Source: Guyanagaster necrorhizus (lineage: Eukaryota; Basidiomycota; Agaricomycetes; Agaricales; Physalacriaceae). From it: a DNA stretch of 64,000 nucleotides. The position numbers and the translations under genes were made by a program. The notes beneath the pieces are model-generated. The model did not search any database. It was given only the letters and a program-made list of their open reading frames with translations, and was not told where the DNA came from. The first letter of the stretch is position 1. Each line of letters opens with the position of its first letter. This document shows, one piece after another, positions 49,524 through 61,012 of this stretch. The stretch is from contig NW_025064883.1 in NCBI RefSeq assembly GCF_019112545.1, forward strand, positions 1,686,100 through 1,750,099, written 5' to 3'.

Positions 49524-50977
49524 CTATACCGCCACGTATTTCTTCTCGCCCCTGAGATGACCATAGCGGTCCGGTCGCTGAGGGTGGCCATACTTAGGCG
49601 GGTCGGCATCTGAAGGTGAAGAAAGGGTAAGGCAGGAGGAAAAGAGAAATAGTATAATGAATACACACGCAATACGTTCTTGTATACAACGTCCGAGCTC
49701 TCGTCCCAGACTTCTCGCCACATATGTGCGCCACCTCCTTGTCTACCATCTAGGCTCCACTTTTTACAGAATTCGCGGACGTTGAACTCCGTCCGAGCAG
49801 ACTGCGGAACTACAGGGATGGGGAGATAGCGGCTGGTCACTCTGCCGGCGCGAGAGCGAGAGGTGATGGAGCATGCTTCTGTGACAAGGTTGTACGGAGC
49901 ATCGGGGCGGGCGGGTTGGGGTAGGAGGAGCAGGGAATAACGGTGGTATGGGGTTCCCTGTTGCGGATGGGGAGGGACATACTGGGTATGTGTATTGAGG
50001 TTTTTAATCGGACCGGAAGTGATTGCTGAAAGCGGGACGTTGGGGCTGAAAATTCTAAGTCCAAGTCCAAAGTACAAAAACACGACATACCATAACCAAT
50101 GCAAAAATGTGGTGAAAGTCTCGTTCTCTGGGTCCGGGACGTCTGGATCCACGAGCATCATGGTGTATAGCCTAGTATCAAGGTGGAATGCAGTCGCGTA
50201 CACCGTCGGAGGCGCGATCGTCTGTTTGGGACTGAGGAAGACGCCTGGCTCGATACCACGACTGCGATATGTTGGGCCCGCAAGATGCGTCTGGCGGACC
50301 TTGATAGAGACATCGATACTCGGGCGCAGTGAAGGAAGAACGTCCGGGATCACGTTCATTTGGTATATACGTTCCATCTACAACATCAGGAAAAAAGGAT
50401 TAAAAAGAAAAAGAAATAGAATGCTCACCAGGAGATCAAGCTTACCCTCGCCTCTCCAGTTCTGCTCCCTCAGGTGCCTATGAGCCGGATTGCGCATGTC
50501 CACTAACCGACTTTTAACGGCCCACCGAACCTCTGGGAGGTTGATCTCGCTCTGCACCTGTAAGATCCTCAGCAGCTTTCGCTTCTCCTCCTCATCTTCA
50601 TCGCCTGGCTTGATAGACCTGCGAACCTCAGCAGCCTCGCGTTTGAGGCGGAAGCTGTCTTGTCGGATGAGCTTGATAGCCTCGTCATACGCGGGCAACA
50701 CGCCTGCCGGGAGGGCGCGTCGCCATTTTGGTGTCTTCGCTGCTTTTTGGGGTGATGAAATGGCAAGTCGGGTAGCAGCAGGCTTTCGTCGTACGCGTAT
50801 AAGGCTGGTGGTAGACGACTTGGATTCAGGTGTCGCTGCCTTTGGTTCTACTGTCGTTTTTGTTTGTACTGTGGAAGGTGGTGGTGGTGTCACTGACGCC
50901 GATTCCGTCATTTGTAGCGTCGCATTGCACCGTGTTAACGTTGACGTTGGCAGACGGAGCCGACGTAGAACGAGCAT
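49524..50977 (-). CDS. MRPL35: Mitochondrial large-subunit ribosomal protein mL38 (yeast Mrpl35), PEBP fold
   Basis: A structural protein of the mitochondrial 54S ribosomal subunit with a phosphatidylethanolamine-binding-protein fold. The start is ATG at 50977 with a basic, Ser/Thr/Arg-rich leader fitting a mitochondrial targeting sequence (MLVLRRLRLPTSTLTRC). An Ala/Pro-rich linker and a conserved helical part follow (WRRALPAGVLPAYDEAIKL ... SEINLPEVRWAVKSRLVDM). After an intron comes RIYQMNVIPDVLPSLRPSID and the PEBP-like core (YTMMLVDPDVPDPENETFTT, LHWLWYV, GTPYHRYSLLLLPQP, FCKKWSLDG). A final intron leads to PPKYGHPQRPDRYGHLRGEK and the stop at 49524. In keeping with mL38 it is not expected to bind lipid. 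Confidence 0.9.
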
Positions 50978-51362
50978 GGTCGTAGTACAAAGTCAAGTTT
51001 TCCGTGTATTGCCTTTTCGGGGTACGATCGACACTGGCATTTTTTCTGAGATTGGGGGGAGGGATCAAGTGTTCCATGAATTATGCAAATGAGGTACACA
51101 ACACAAAAGTAATAGCATAACCAACGAGAGTAAACCCAAGAGAAAAGACGGCAGCTGTACAACACAGTACAGTACAGTAGATAGACGCACATACAAATGG
51201 CGCACGGGTTCGGTGGTGAGGATATATACGGAAAAGGAGAATATATGCATAGGGGTGGTAATGCCAGGGACAGCAGGTATAACAAGAAGCAGTGATTAGT
51301 GGTACAGTGAGATAGAGCCTCAAAATATACAGCAATAAGAATAAACGAAAGACACGTCGAGG
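50978..51362. promoter_or_regulatory. Intergenic region upstream of MRPL35
   Basis: Between the MRPL35 start and the 3' end of the FYVE gene. It contains a short GTACA repeat (about 51165-51178) and pyrimidine-rich stretches on the minus strand. No gene seen. Confidence 0.35.
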
Positions 51363-52492
51363 CTAGAACGTCGAGAGACAGATCTGCCTGACTTGGAGAT
51401 CGATAAGCTCGGGATCACGAGGAAAACGGTACTGAAAGTCTGAAATCCAACGTCAGGCAAGGACAACAAAAGCAGGAGATGGAAACGACATACCACCGTC
51501 TTTTATAACGGGATTCTCCCTGCGCCTTTTTTCCTTCTCGGCTTCCTTCTCCAAACGAATCTCATATCCGGCCTTGCCACCGGGTAACCTTGCCCCCGCG
51601 AGAGGGGTTTCCTGCTTGGGTTCCCATCTGCCGCCGCCAGTAGCTTTGCAAAGCACACTCGAACGCTTGAGGGGATACGCGTCGAGGGCACCATACGACG
51701 GTTCCTCGGCTAGGGAGGCTTTCAGGCGCCGCGAACCTGAAGAACACGACGAGCTTGCCAAACTGATGAGAGAAGGGGAACTGCGCAGAGGGTGCTCGAC
51801 ACCAATGATAGATGGCGGTGGTGTCGCGAGACTAGTCGTCGAACATGAGAGAGCCGGCGAGTGGACGAGATCAGGAGTCCGTGGACAGCCATAGATCTGG
51901 TCAAAACAGTCATCGCAGACACGGGCATCGTGGACCTTGCTTTCCTGGGACTGAAAAGTAGTAATAGGGACGTTCCTTGGAGGATGGAGGAACGGTAAGT
52001 GGGAGACGTCGAGTAAAGGGGTCATGCGCGGCGAGCACTGGCTGCAGAATATTCCTCCGCATTTCCGACAGTGCTGCTCATAAAAATAAGTCAAAGTGCT
52101 TAAATGAACGCGCATATACTCACATGCCGCCGTTCAAATACGCCAAATCGCACACGACAGAAGAAGTTGTCACAGCATGAAGCTGCCGAGTCGGGCTGAA
52201 AGGGTGATTGTCAGTATCCATAAGATAAATGGGCGCTTTCACTCACCTTCCAGAGGGATCTAGGTAGCAATACAGCGAGATGCTCGTTTGCCCTCAAATT
52301 GGGCGAAACGGTTGGAACCTCAATGGGTGACTCTGGAATGGTCGCGCGAGACGGGCCAGCAACAGGCATGGAAATGATGAGGCGGTCGTCGGGGAAGGAG
52401 TCGACGGTACTGGAAGGGGAGGGGACGGAGAAGGTGGCAAGGGCAGCGGCAAGGGCAGACATGGGTTTGGTGGGAAGACCGGGGGAACGCAT
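51363..52492 (-). CDS. FYVE-type zinc finger protein with atypical first zinc pair
   Basis: FYVE fingers bind phosphatidylinositol 3-phosphate on endosomes. The start is ATG at 52492 (MRSPGLPTKPMSALAAALAT). The finger begins after an intron: LWKPDSAASCCDNFFC, then the RRHHCRKCGG core split by an intron (about 52065-52140), FCSQCS, and further on RVCDDCFDQIYG as the last Cys pair (about 51895-51925). A low-complexity Ser/Pro tail and a charged helix KAGYEIRLEKEAEKEKRRRE follow, and a last exon (QYRFPRDPELIDLQVRQICL) ends at 51363. The first pair is C-x4-C (or C-x5-C), not the usual C-x2-C. About 300 residues, four exons. The endosomal role is inferred from the finger only. Confidence 0.82.
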
Positions 52493-53073
52493 TTATTTAA
52501 ACGAATTCAGAGGTGGCCAAATGATGTATGTAATGCGAATGTCCGAATCTGATCAAACGCCCAATTATATACAAGATCCCATCTCGATCATGTCGACCCT
52601 TTTCGCCACGCGCAACGGCATTTGGCGTTGTTTATTTGTTGAAGGTATATTTATTCATTTATGTAATTCCCCAAATGGCATCTCCATTGCCACTGCCCTC
52701 GCGGTACATGTCGGGCAGTCTCTCCCATTGTACCAGTCCGAGCAGGAACCTGGAGATTGTCCAAGTGGATGTATAGCGGTGGTTGCTTGCTGTCGTCGTC
52801 GTCTTGACTGTCGACAAGCATCCGCAGTGTACAGGCTCGGATGTCTGAAATACATGTGCCCATCGTCCCTGAGAAAGCGGCAAAATGGATCATTCTGCCC
52901 TCCATCCCCAAAGAGGAGTGATGGCGTATTGTTTCCGCTCCCACGGCATTTTAACCGATAAATTTCGAGCGCGTCCGCCGAGCTTGCGGGTACCTGGCTA
53001 CCCGCCACACAACGAATAGAAAATCAGGAAAAAGTAAGGGGAGGGGGGGGGGGGGGGGGAGAAAACAAGTCAA
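52493..53073. other. Intergenic stretch, three-frame open minus strand
   Basis: Several overlapping minus-strand frames of 74-117 codons (52651-53008) are open at once, and none shows a motif or a start in good context. It should hold the FYVE gene promoter at its left end. A poly-G run closes it on the right. Confidence 0.35.
53043..53059. repeat. Homopolymer run of 17 G
   Basis: A single uninterrupted run of G just after GGGGA, 15 bp beyond the 3' end of the next minus-strand gene. Runs of this kind are length-variable and error-prone in sequencing. Confidence 0.9.
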
Positions 53074-54445
53074 CTATCCATCCTTCTGATGTAGCCAGTA
53101 CTTTTCCATGACTCCCAGCACCATCTCCCACTCGATACCGGCCTCTTTGTGACGAAGTAGGGTGACCATCTCCTGCAGCACCTTGTTCCCCAGGAATGGA
53201 TCAGCAGGCGAGGAGGTGGCAAAGAGGTAGGCAAGAATGGATGAATAGTACCAAACAGCGTCCTTTCTAGCCAGCCTAGCGACTCGAGTAGTACTTGCGG
53301 ACGAGGTGGTGAGGACGTTGTTTAATTGCCGGATCGACTCCAGTGCGAGTGCTTCGCGAGCACCACTCTTGGCTTCTAGATGTCCCGCCACCTCTTTTAC
53401 CAAAACTACCACTTCGGGACGCACATCCGCTGTTCCGGCGGATCTCCCGAACACGTCGTCCAAGTATTCAATTCCCGCCAACATACACAGTGCCGGGCCC
53501 ACTATCCGGTCCACCACCAAGCTCACGATATCTTCTGTAGAATTATTCTCCAAAACATATCCTACCAGTCGACCCACCATTTCAATCTGTCCTGCTCCAA
53601 TTCCTTCCCTGGGTCGCTCAAGAAACGAAGCACACGACTCGATTGCGTGGATCGCTGCCGACAGCAGAAGCCCCTCATCCCCACCGTCACGCACCCGTTC
53701 GTACTTTGAGAACGTTGAAAACAGCCAAGATGTGTCGGCCGTTGTAGGACCTATCCCAGATTCTCAGAAATCGTCGAGGCTGATCATCCACTTACCCTCC
53801 AAAATACTACCACCTATTGCCTTTTTTCTGCTGCTCTTCTTTTTTTCTTTTTCTGGCTCCTTTTCTTTCACCTCGATGATCTCTGCCTGGAATTATTCCT
53901 GGAAAACACAATAGAAATATGTAATATAACGTACTTGTCTTCTCGGTCTCCAGCTCGACCTCTAGCTCCTTCAGCCGTTTCTCCAATGCTTCAGCCCTGT
54001 TGCGCCACGGATTGTTGGCCGGGATATCTTTGACGAGCTCGGCACGCAGGGACGCTACATACGCTACTCACCAGAATATCAAATCCCCAGATGACAGTTC
54101 CAATTCCAATACATATACCCCAATGCCAACGACGACAACAACAGTTTGGACATTTCGGAATATGTAAGGGATGAAAAAAAAAGCATGCCGCTGGGCGTTA
54201 GTATTCTTCCGTGTCGCCTTGTATGCCTAATCCACGTACAGTCAATTGACGAATCCTGGGGCTTGTATTTCAGTGCTGTGAGGGCCTGTATCTATCTTGT
54301 CAGACTCGTTCGAAATACCCATATTGCTTTACTCACCACTGCTATCCGTAGACGGTCTCCCAGGCTGGCCGTCGTCATCAACATCAGAGTTAACGCGACC
54401 CGTCACATCACGCACTTCGACAGTAAGCATTTTGCATCGATACAT
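53074..54445 (-). CDS. Hypothetical protein with one N-terminal membrane span
   Basis: The start is ATG at 54445 (MYRCKMLTVEVRDVTGRVN), then an acidic stretch and a GTGAGT donor. After a good branch point (TACTAAC, about 54200) comes a span RNVQTVVVVVGIGVYVLELE (54090-54160). A coiled, charged part follows (SLRAELVKDIPANNPWRNRA ... KELEVELETEK, 53940-54055), then a Lys/Glu-rich linker (KEKEPEKEKKKSSRKKA) and a C-terminal helical domain (ESCASFLERPREGIGAGQIE ... EMVLGVMEKYWLHQKDG, 53074-53694). The frame carries a TGA between the membrane span and VASLRAEL (about 54069) that I could not splice out with canonical sites. No family recognised; the layout suggests an organelle-membrane adaptor, but that is a guess. 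Confidence 0.6.
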
Positions 54446-54469
54446 GTCATCATAAGCTACCAATACTTG

Positions 54470-54505
54470 TACTACTACTACTAGTACTACTAAGACTACT
54501 ACTAC
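54470..54505. repeat. Imperfect TAC/ACT trinucleotide repeat
   Basis: About a dozen ACT/TAC units with three interruptions, between the start of the single-TM protein gene and the 3' end of the PHD-finger gene. Confidence 0.8.
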
Positions 54506-54514
54506 AACATACGT

Positions 54515-56725
54515 TCATTCGTGCCTTCTTACGGGCGAATCGTCAAGCCTTACTGGCGTATGGAATGGACCTGCTCCCCGTCCCCACATGGTATTCTTTG
54601 GAGTCCCAAACGGCCCACCGAACTTGATTCCACGTGACGGTGTGCTCGTAGGGTCAAACGGAGCCTCTTCGTAATGGTCGTACGACCGCGGCGTCCGGGG
54701 CAAAAATGCTGGTGAATCCTCGATCGCGCCAGCCGTAAAGATCGCGTCATACCCCCTCCTTCGAGATGGATAGTCCATATCTGTCGGTGCAAAAGTCGGC
54801 TCCCTGTAGATCTCATCTTCATCCTCATCCTCCCGCTCAACGTCAGTCGGGAGCTGACAATCACTACAGAACCAAGGATCCTCTTCCCGCCCGAGATCTC
54901 TGATACTCCGGATGCCTATGCACTCCAGGTGGTACCACATCTTGCAGTCATCACATTGCACCAGCTCCCGTCCGTCATCAGTTCCTCGACAGATGCACAC
55001 AACCTCATCGTCGCTGTCGCCACCACGAAGTCGTTTCTCGCGTCGGTATTCCAAAGCCCGGACACTGCGTTTGCTCAGCAGTGCCGCCCTCGCATCACCG
55101 GAATCGCTCGGAAAATAACTTCGCCTTCGTCGCCGTTCACCCACCGGGTCAGCGGGTAGCCCGATCATCTTGCCCCGACCCCGCCGTGCCGGTACTGGCC
55201 TATCGCCATCGTCATCGTACACGACGCCCCACTTGGCCGACGGAATCACTTCACCATCCCCGTCCCCATCGCCCTCGTCGTCAGTATCCCGATCCAAGAA
55301 CCGTTCGATCCATCCGAGTCGTGCCTTCTCCTCCGCCCGAGCTAACTCTGCTCTTTCCTCCGTCCTCAGCCGCCATGGGAACTCGCCATCGGGCCAATTA
55401 GGGCTATCCTCCATCTCGATCCCAGCACTCCTTTCCTTCTCTCCATCCTTTTTCTTCTTCCTAGATGTGCCCCCACCACTCCGCCGCTTTCCACCCTCTG
55501 GAACCAGACTCTCATTGGGAATATCCAGTAACACCCGGCCTTTGCCCTCCAATTCAACAGGAAACAATCTTGATGGACCATGGTGGACCTGGTTCTCGCT
55601 TCGAAACGCCTCCAGTCTTTTGCGTTTCTTCAGCTCCTTTTCTGTTAGTGGCGGCGGCTCCTCTGCCTCGAGTACCGAAACTTCTGGCGCAACGAGCATC
55701 GGTTGCGGCTGCCGCACCCAGTCGGCCGTCCGATACCGCCCATAACCTCCAGCCATTAGACTCTCCTCAAAGCTCTCCTCACTCGTCTCCTGGAATAGCT
55801 TCAGCCGGCGTCCTTTGTTCGGGCTCTCCATGATTCCTACTGCGGAGCTTTCCACAGGGCCCTCCTCCCCTTCATCCAAAGGCCTTTTGCTCCGTTTCAG
55901 ATACTCCGGTCGACGCTTTTCCACTTCCTTTTGCTCCTGCGCCATCGCGTGTCTAATCCTATCAATTTCCCCTCCTGCACCAGTGTGAGGCGGCGACAAG
56001 GGTGGAGATTGGAGCGTACTTGGCTTGGAAACAGCGAACACATCATCCACATGCATCGGGCTTCCCCTAATAGGCTTGGCAGAGAATGGCGAAGACAACG
56101 CGGTAGTCGATGGTGAAGGTGACTTGGATATATTACTAAAGGACCATCAGGATGGTAACAGTTGCATAAGTAGCATACACATACGTTGGAGGACGAGGTG
56201 CAGGCGTTCGAGGGGGATTTGAGGCACTGTCCATTGTTTAACATGTGTTTCATACAATGCTTACAAGCAAGAAATCTCACCTGTATGGCGGCGCAAGCCT
56301 CGAAACAAAGGGACTCGAGTCAGGCGTCATCATGCCCATTGCACGAGGCGTTGCTGGACCAGATTCCTTCCTTGCAGGCAGCCTCATACCCCTAGCCACC
56401 CAGAGTCAGCATGCTGATAGTAATACGTTTTTAAGAGAACGCACGAATTGGTGGGCGTCTCCGGAGTATGTGGTAGCATATACTGATTGAATGTCATCGT
56501 ATTGTTGGTTGGACTCTGGGGTGTCGGAAGATGTACATATCGAGATGTTTGCTCCGGAGGCAGAAGAGGGCTACTCATCGTCAGTTCGAGGTCCAAAACA
56601 CAGAGAACGGCAACAAACTTCATCAGAGACATAAGGCCCAACGTCGAGGAGCTAAAGCTGGAGTCAAGCCTGCTGCTTGAGCTGGGGGTATTCGCCAAAG
56701 TTCTGTTTGGATCAAAGTCGGACAT
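54515..56725 (-). CDS. PHD-finger protein
   Basis: A nuclear protein that probably reads histone H3 tails. The start is ATG at 56725 (MSDFDPNRTLANTPSSSSRL). Short 5' exons include RYVHLPTPQSPTNNTMTF and PARKESGPATPRAMGMMTPD. The large last exon opens with SSPFSAKPIRGSPMHVDDVF (about 56090) and runs to the stop at 54515. Most of it is charged and disordered (KRKRLEAFRSENQVHHGPSR, acidic runs). The PHD finger is at about 54850-55005: VCICRGTDDGRELVQCDDCK, MWYHLECIGIRSI, then PWFCSDC. This gives the C4HC3 pattern with the Trp needed for a methyl-lysine cage. A Gly/Arg-rich tail follows. About 630 residues. No catalytic domain is visible; membership of a histone-modifier complex is inferred. Confidence 0.85.
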
Positions 56726-57250
56726 GCAATGCTAATTGCAACAGGTTTCGCTCTAGTTTTCGGCTGAAATTTGAGTGGAAAAGGGTGGCGCAAAGAGCAG
56801 ATCGATAATAACAAGTATAAAAAATGAAGCAGCAAAAATACTAGAGTAGGTTGAAATAAAAGGATGGGAGTGAGAGAACGAGGGAGTGAATTTACTCTTT
56901 TGGATTCCTATGTTCGTTTTCTCTGACGTAAGCAGTCTCTGTCCCTCTTGTCCCTCTTGTCCCTGTGTGATCAAAATGGAAACAAAATAAAGTTGTCGAC
57001 TTGAAGGTAAAGGTTGTATATATTCCCTGGTAACCACTCGTTAAACGCCGTCCGTCATTGAGGCTATACCCGTCGACGTCAACCTGCGAATCGTCCACTA
57101 CGGCACGTACAGAATACCATTCATTTCGTCGTCTAGTTGAAATGTTCATCAAAAGACAGAAAGGACTATCCTCAATACAGAATTCCCTACTTTACCTTCC
57201 CTTCATTTTCTTACGAGCGCCACAAAGAAGCACAAAGCCCTGTCCGTAAA
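56726..57250. promoter_or_regulatory. Region upstream of the PHD-finger gene
   Basis: Should contain the PHD gene's promoter. The minus strand shows TTTTTATACTTG (about 56811-56822). A short tandem GTCCCTCTT (56940-56966) is present. No gene seen. Confidence 0.35.
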
Positions 57251-59428
57251 TTACGGCCTAGGGTAAAATTTGAAGGTTTCTAGCTCTAGGGCCTTCGTAC
57301 GGTGTGAAATCCTCAGCAACGGAATTCCATCGGTAGCAATATCGCAGTCAATGGCGGTCTCAGGCTTGACGACTTGATCTTTCAGTCAATGTCTGTCGAA
57401 TTCTGTCCTTGCCATTCGCCTAGCTATGTATGACAATGCGAGCATGATCTGTCTCTACCTTTCGGTTCCCATCTTTGAAGGATTTGTGGACAGGATCATT
57501 TGGAGGACCTGCGCGTGCAACATGATTTCCCTAGCATGCACGCGTTCGAATTACGATAGAGCCAATCAGTTTGACGGAATTGCTGAGAATGCAATGTAAA
57601 CACCCTCAACCACTTGACTGAAAAATTGTACGTCACTACCAGCTTGCACCAGGTTGACCGCGTACTGAAATGTGATGGACGAAACGCTTGTAGATCTTTC
57701 AACTGTCGTTTAACCGGAGTCCCGTCCGGCGCAAAATAACCCAGTCTTTCTATCTTCCCATGAAGTCGTGTATAATCAAGATCTCATATGTGAGAATTTC
57801 TTTGGAGATTGTGTCCTTGACATGTAAAGTCAATAAAGAGTTCGAACTGATACTGTAATTAACAGCTCTAGCCTATTTGCGGTAACCAAACAGTGCGTCA
57901 GTTGCACGGGTTCATCGTAAAATGCATGAGCTAACTGGTCACTGTATGGCTTGGCACCAGGAAGGAACGATATGAATGGTCCGCGCTTGCGATCATCTTT
58001 GAAGGAGATACAGAGCCGACGTCATGTTTTCTTTAGGTGCGGGTCAAGTCAGGCTGAAATTTTATGATACAAGTCTCGTCGAAGCGAGCTATTCGGAACG
58101 GCCAGTGCACCTGTGCGGGCAGGTCTCCCGCAACGAGGGAAACAAAGAGAGACGAACATAAGTTACCTACTTGTGTTGCTTCTCCTTTCATGCCAGGATG
58201 ATTACTATGTTCCTCCAGATGGTTGAAGTCCGTGCTATTATGAGTGCACAACCGGAGGTAGCAGACGGCGACATCCGCGCACTAGTCTCCCAGAGTGATT
58301 GTTCGGCATTGCCGAGTGCGAATCATGTTCAGAAACAAGGATACCGACGGTCGTCTCACGGAAGCCGGTCCGGCTATAAGTGAGCTCCATCCGTCGTGAC
58401 CTAAGCTGCAGACATTTCTGACCCTTCTGTCCGACATTGTTGAGGTAATCGTCTTATTCATGTCAGGAAATAGGGTGTATCGAGAATTTTCTTGATACAA
58501 GCCTGGGAAATACAACAGACGTATTACTGATGTGCGATTCGTTGCGAATCACGAAGGCGAAAATCTCTAGCCGCATGTAGATTAGGGGACTCAAGTACCG
58601 AAGACCCTCAGAGACCTCTACGCCGACTGGTTGGTCTTGCACGCTTGAATTTATCCACATTGTCGTTGGAAAACAAGTAGAACGTCCAATTTCAGAGAGA
58701 TTTCAGCATCGACCATTAAGTATTTTCGTACAGCCGAAGTTAATTAGACCACTCTCTAGTCGACAGGTCGATATGCAGGATAGAAACGTCTCCAACGCCT
58801 CCAACAGAGTTTCACATATCCATGTTTATCGCTGTGTCCCCGCCACTTCCAGGGGATTGAGCATTGATGCAGACTAAAGCCAAAGAATAACTTGGCGACA
58901 TCAGGTGCACCATGAAGGCACGGCGCGCAGTCCAGAGGAGACGGCCCTTGAATACTAAGGTACGCATCCAGCTCCGCGAGACTACATAGTATGCAGTCTT
59001 ACGTGGTGGTAAAGGGTAACTGAAAGGCAGCGCTAGGAGGTCGTGTATGTATGCGACTCCAGAGAGGCAACGACGGTCCAAAAGTGTACGGTCCCGGATT
59101 TCAAATGAGCCACATTCGCATGTTGGGCCTCCTAGTTAAACCATAGATACTCAAAGATTTGAACAGGTAAAGGGCGGCTCCTCAACACTTAGGCAGGCCC
59201 AGATAGATACATATGCACAGTCCGAAATGATCAAATTTTCGGAATGAGCCGCGATGGCCTCCTGTCGTATCCTGTCGTGTGCCCATAAGTAATCAAGCGC
59301 AGGGTAAATGGAGGAAGGTCATGACAGCGCGGCTTCGCTGCATAGGGATCGAACAGATTAACGGTTTCTGTCATGAGACAGCGGAATAAGTCGAAACTGT
59401 ACGTTGACAGTGACTTAAGAGGGTACAT
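57251..59428 (-). pseudogene. Decayed gene of an unrecognised family
   Basis: Protein-like text runs along the minus strand in changing frames. In order: ATG at 59428 (MYPLKSLSTYSFDLFRCLMT), a shifted frame AHDRIRQEAIAAHSENLI (about 59235-59290), ALVCINAQSPGSGGDTAINM, a stop, then GGVGDVSILHIDLSTREWSN (58745-58800), VGVEVSEGLRYLSPLIYMRL (58570-58625), SFKDDRKRGPFISFLPGAKP (about 57945-58000), LGYFAPDGTPVKRQLKDLQA (57690-57750), WLRVFTLHSQQFRQTDWLYR (57550-57605), a one-base shift, GPPNDPVHKSFKDGNRKVET, and ALELETFKFYPRP ending at 57251. Some breaks could be introns, but in-frame stops and the shift at about 57530 suggest loss of function. No motif lets me name the family. Confidence 0.5.
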
Positions 59429-61012
59429 ATTGAACAGTTCCAGACCAAGGATCCGACCATTTTCCCCACGCTTCGATCGTAACGTTTTAACAGCGCAAAG
59501 AACTTAAGTAAACTGATCAAGTGAAGAGTAGGAAAATACTCTCTGTTTCGCCTCAGCTTGACAGTTCAATCGGTATCCAGGGATGGGGCGGGACTCCGAG
59601 ACTCCGAGTAGAGATCAAGCGCGTCGGACCCGTGTCGACAAATCGTTTCTCAAAATGTACTAGGTCGGTGCTTCACTTGTTGTGCAGCCTTGGGCGGGTT
59701 TCAGGTGCGTATATACCCAAATTAGTCTATGCAGAAATTGCCTGCAGGTACGAATGACATCATGGTCACTGCAAGGCTTGCAAATTGAACCCTCGAGGCT
59801 CGACCCGGAATCTTTAATTAATGAGGGGCAAATTCTAATTTCCTTCGCTTTGTTCTGATTTAGAGTATCCTTGCCATCGCTATTGAGCTGCATTGTACAG
59901 CAGTGCGCCGCGTCGGATATGTCTAACAGGGATCTCTACCCTAGAAGATGATAGAAAGGAGCAAATTTTAAAGCGCCACCTCCGTGACGGAGACAAAGCA
60001 AGCTCACTGGTTCTTCGCGCCACTTCCGCCCGCTTAACTTGATCCTTCTTGGTACGGCGGAACGGCCAACTAGTACCGAGACTCGGTGATATTCTGCTTC
60101 GGCCGCCGTACATACCTCATCCGCTGAAATAACGCTTTCACAAATGTCAGGAATTTTTTGTAGGTATTAACCGATTATTTCCCGTCGGAAAATTGAGGCG
60201 CTCTTGTTTGTGGGGTTGAAGCGCTCCAGAAAGCCGACTCCCCACAATACGTGTTGCTAAAGCAACAGGACCTACAACGGCTACAGTGTTCTGCCGAAGA
60301 GGAATGAGTACCGTTACTGCTAGCGAGTGACAAACCTCGCACTGTCTGTCGATTTTCATTTTTAATTGGCAAATGGAGTTGAACATTGCTGTAAGCAAGG
60401 CATTTCTTTGATACTACTGTTTCTTACAAGGAATGTTTGCCAAATCATCTAAGATCACCACTCGAATGAAGTTATGGCGCTGTTTGGGCCAATAATTGAG
60501 TTTAGGCTTTATTATATTTGCTTGTCTGGTTGTATACTTAACAAGAAGCGCTACTAGCGTCGATGAATGGTAGGCTTTCGGCATTGCTCCACGCTTCGTC
60601 TAGATATCGATCCGAACAAAGTATGAAGTCCACGGTGCTGCGGGTATTCCTTTTACTCCGGGTCGTGCATGTAGACTCAAAGTTTATCAACAGAAGTCTG
60701 AGAACCAGCGGGCCCACGAGCATAGCGAATAGTTGGTAATGAGCTACCGGTGCTATTCTTTGCCTTGAGCTAACGCGAACGAGAATCCAACGGCATAAGT
60801 TTCCTCTGCAGATTTCATTTTGGCTTCTATGCATGCTAGCCATGTGGCCTCGTGAAATGACATGCTCTCATCGATCGGTGCCCTCGTGATGGAGAGTTAA
60901 GTCGGAGCGTGGAGGAAGCAGGCTAACAAGAACCCGGAATGCCGGAGCATTCTACGCATCGGTACCGCTTTACTCTCTACTCTGCCCATCAATTAGTACA
61001 GAATCCTCAGAA
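59429..61012. other. Gene-poor stretch of about 1.6 kb
   Basis: Weak frames only. The longest, 101 codons on minus at 60538-60843, has no motif or splice support. The right end should carry the promoter of the thiolase gene. No tRNA or transposon signature seen. Confidence 0.4.

Noticed and set aside
52299..52961. A 220-codon plus-strand frame
   Set aside because: It overlaps the FYVE gene's first exon in antisense and has no splice sites or motif of its own.
53306..53914. A 202-codon plus-strand frame
   Set aside because: It is antisense to the C-terminal helical domain of the single-TM protein and has Ser/Pro-biased shadow composition.
54470..54505. TAC/ACT repeat as a CRISPR-like or regulatory array
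   Set aside because: It is a short imperfect microsatellite in a fungal genome, with no spacers.
55170..55745. A 191-codon plus-strand frame
   Set aside because: It is antisense to the PHD-finger gene's main exon. The sense frame contains the zinc-binding pattern and a long continuous protein.
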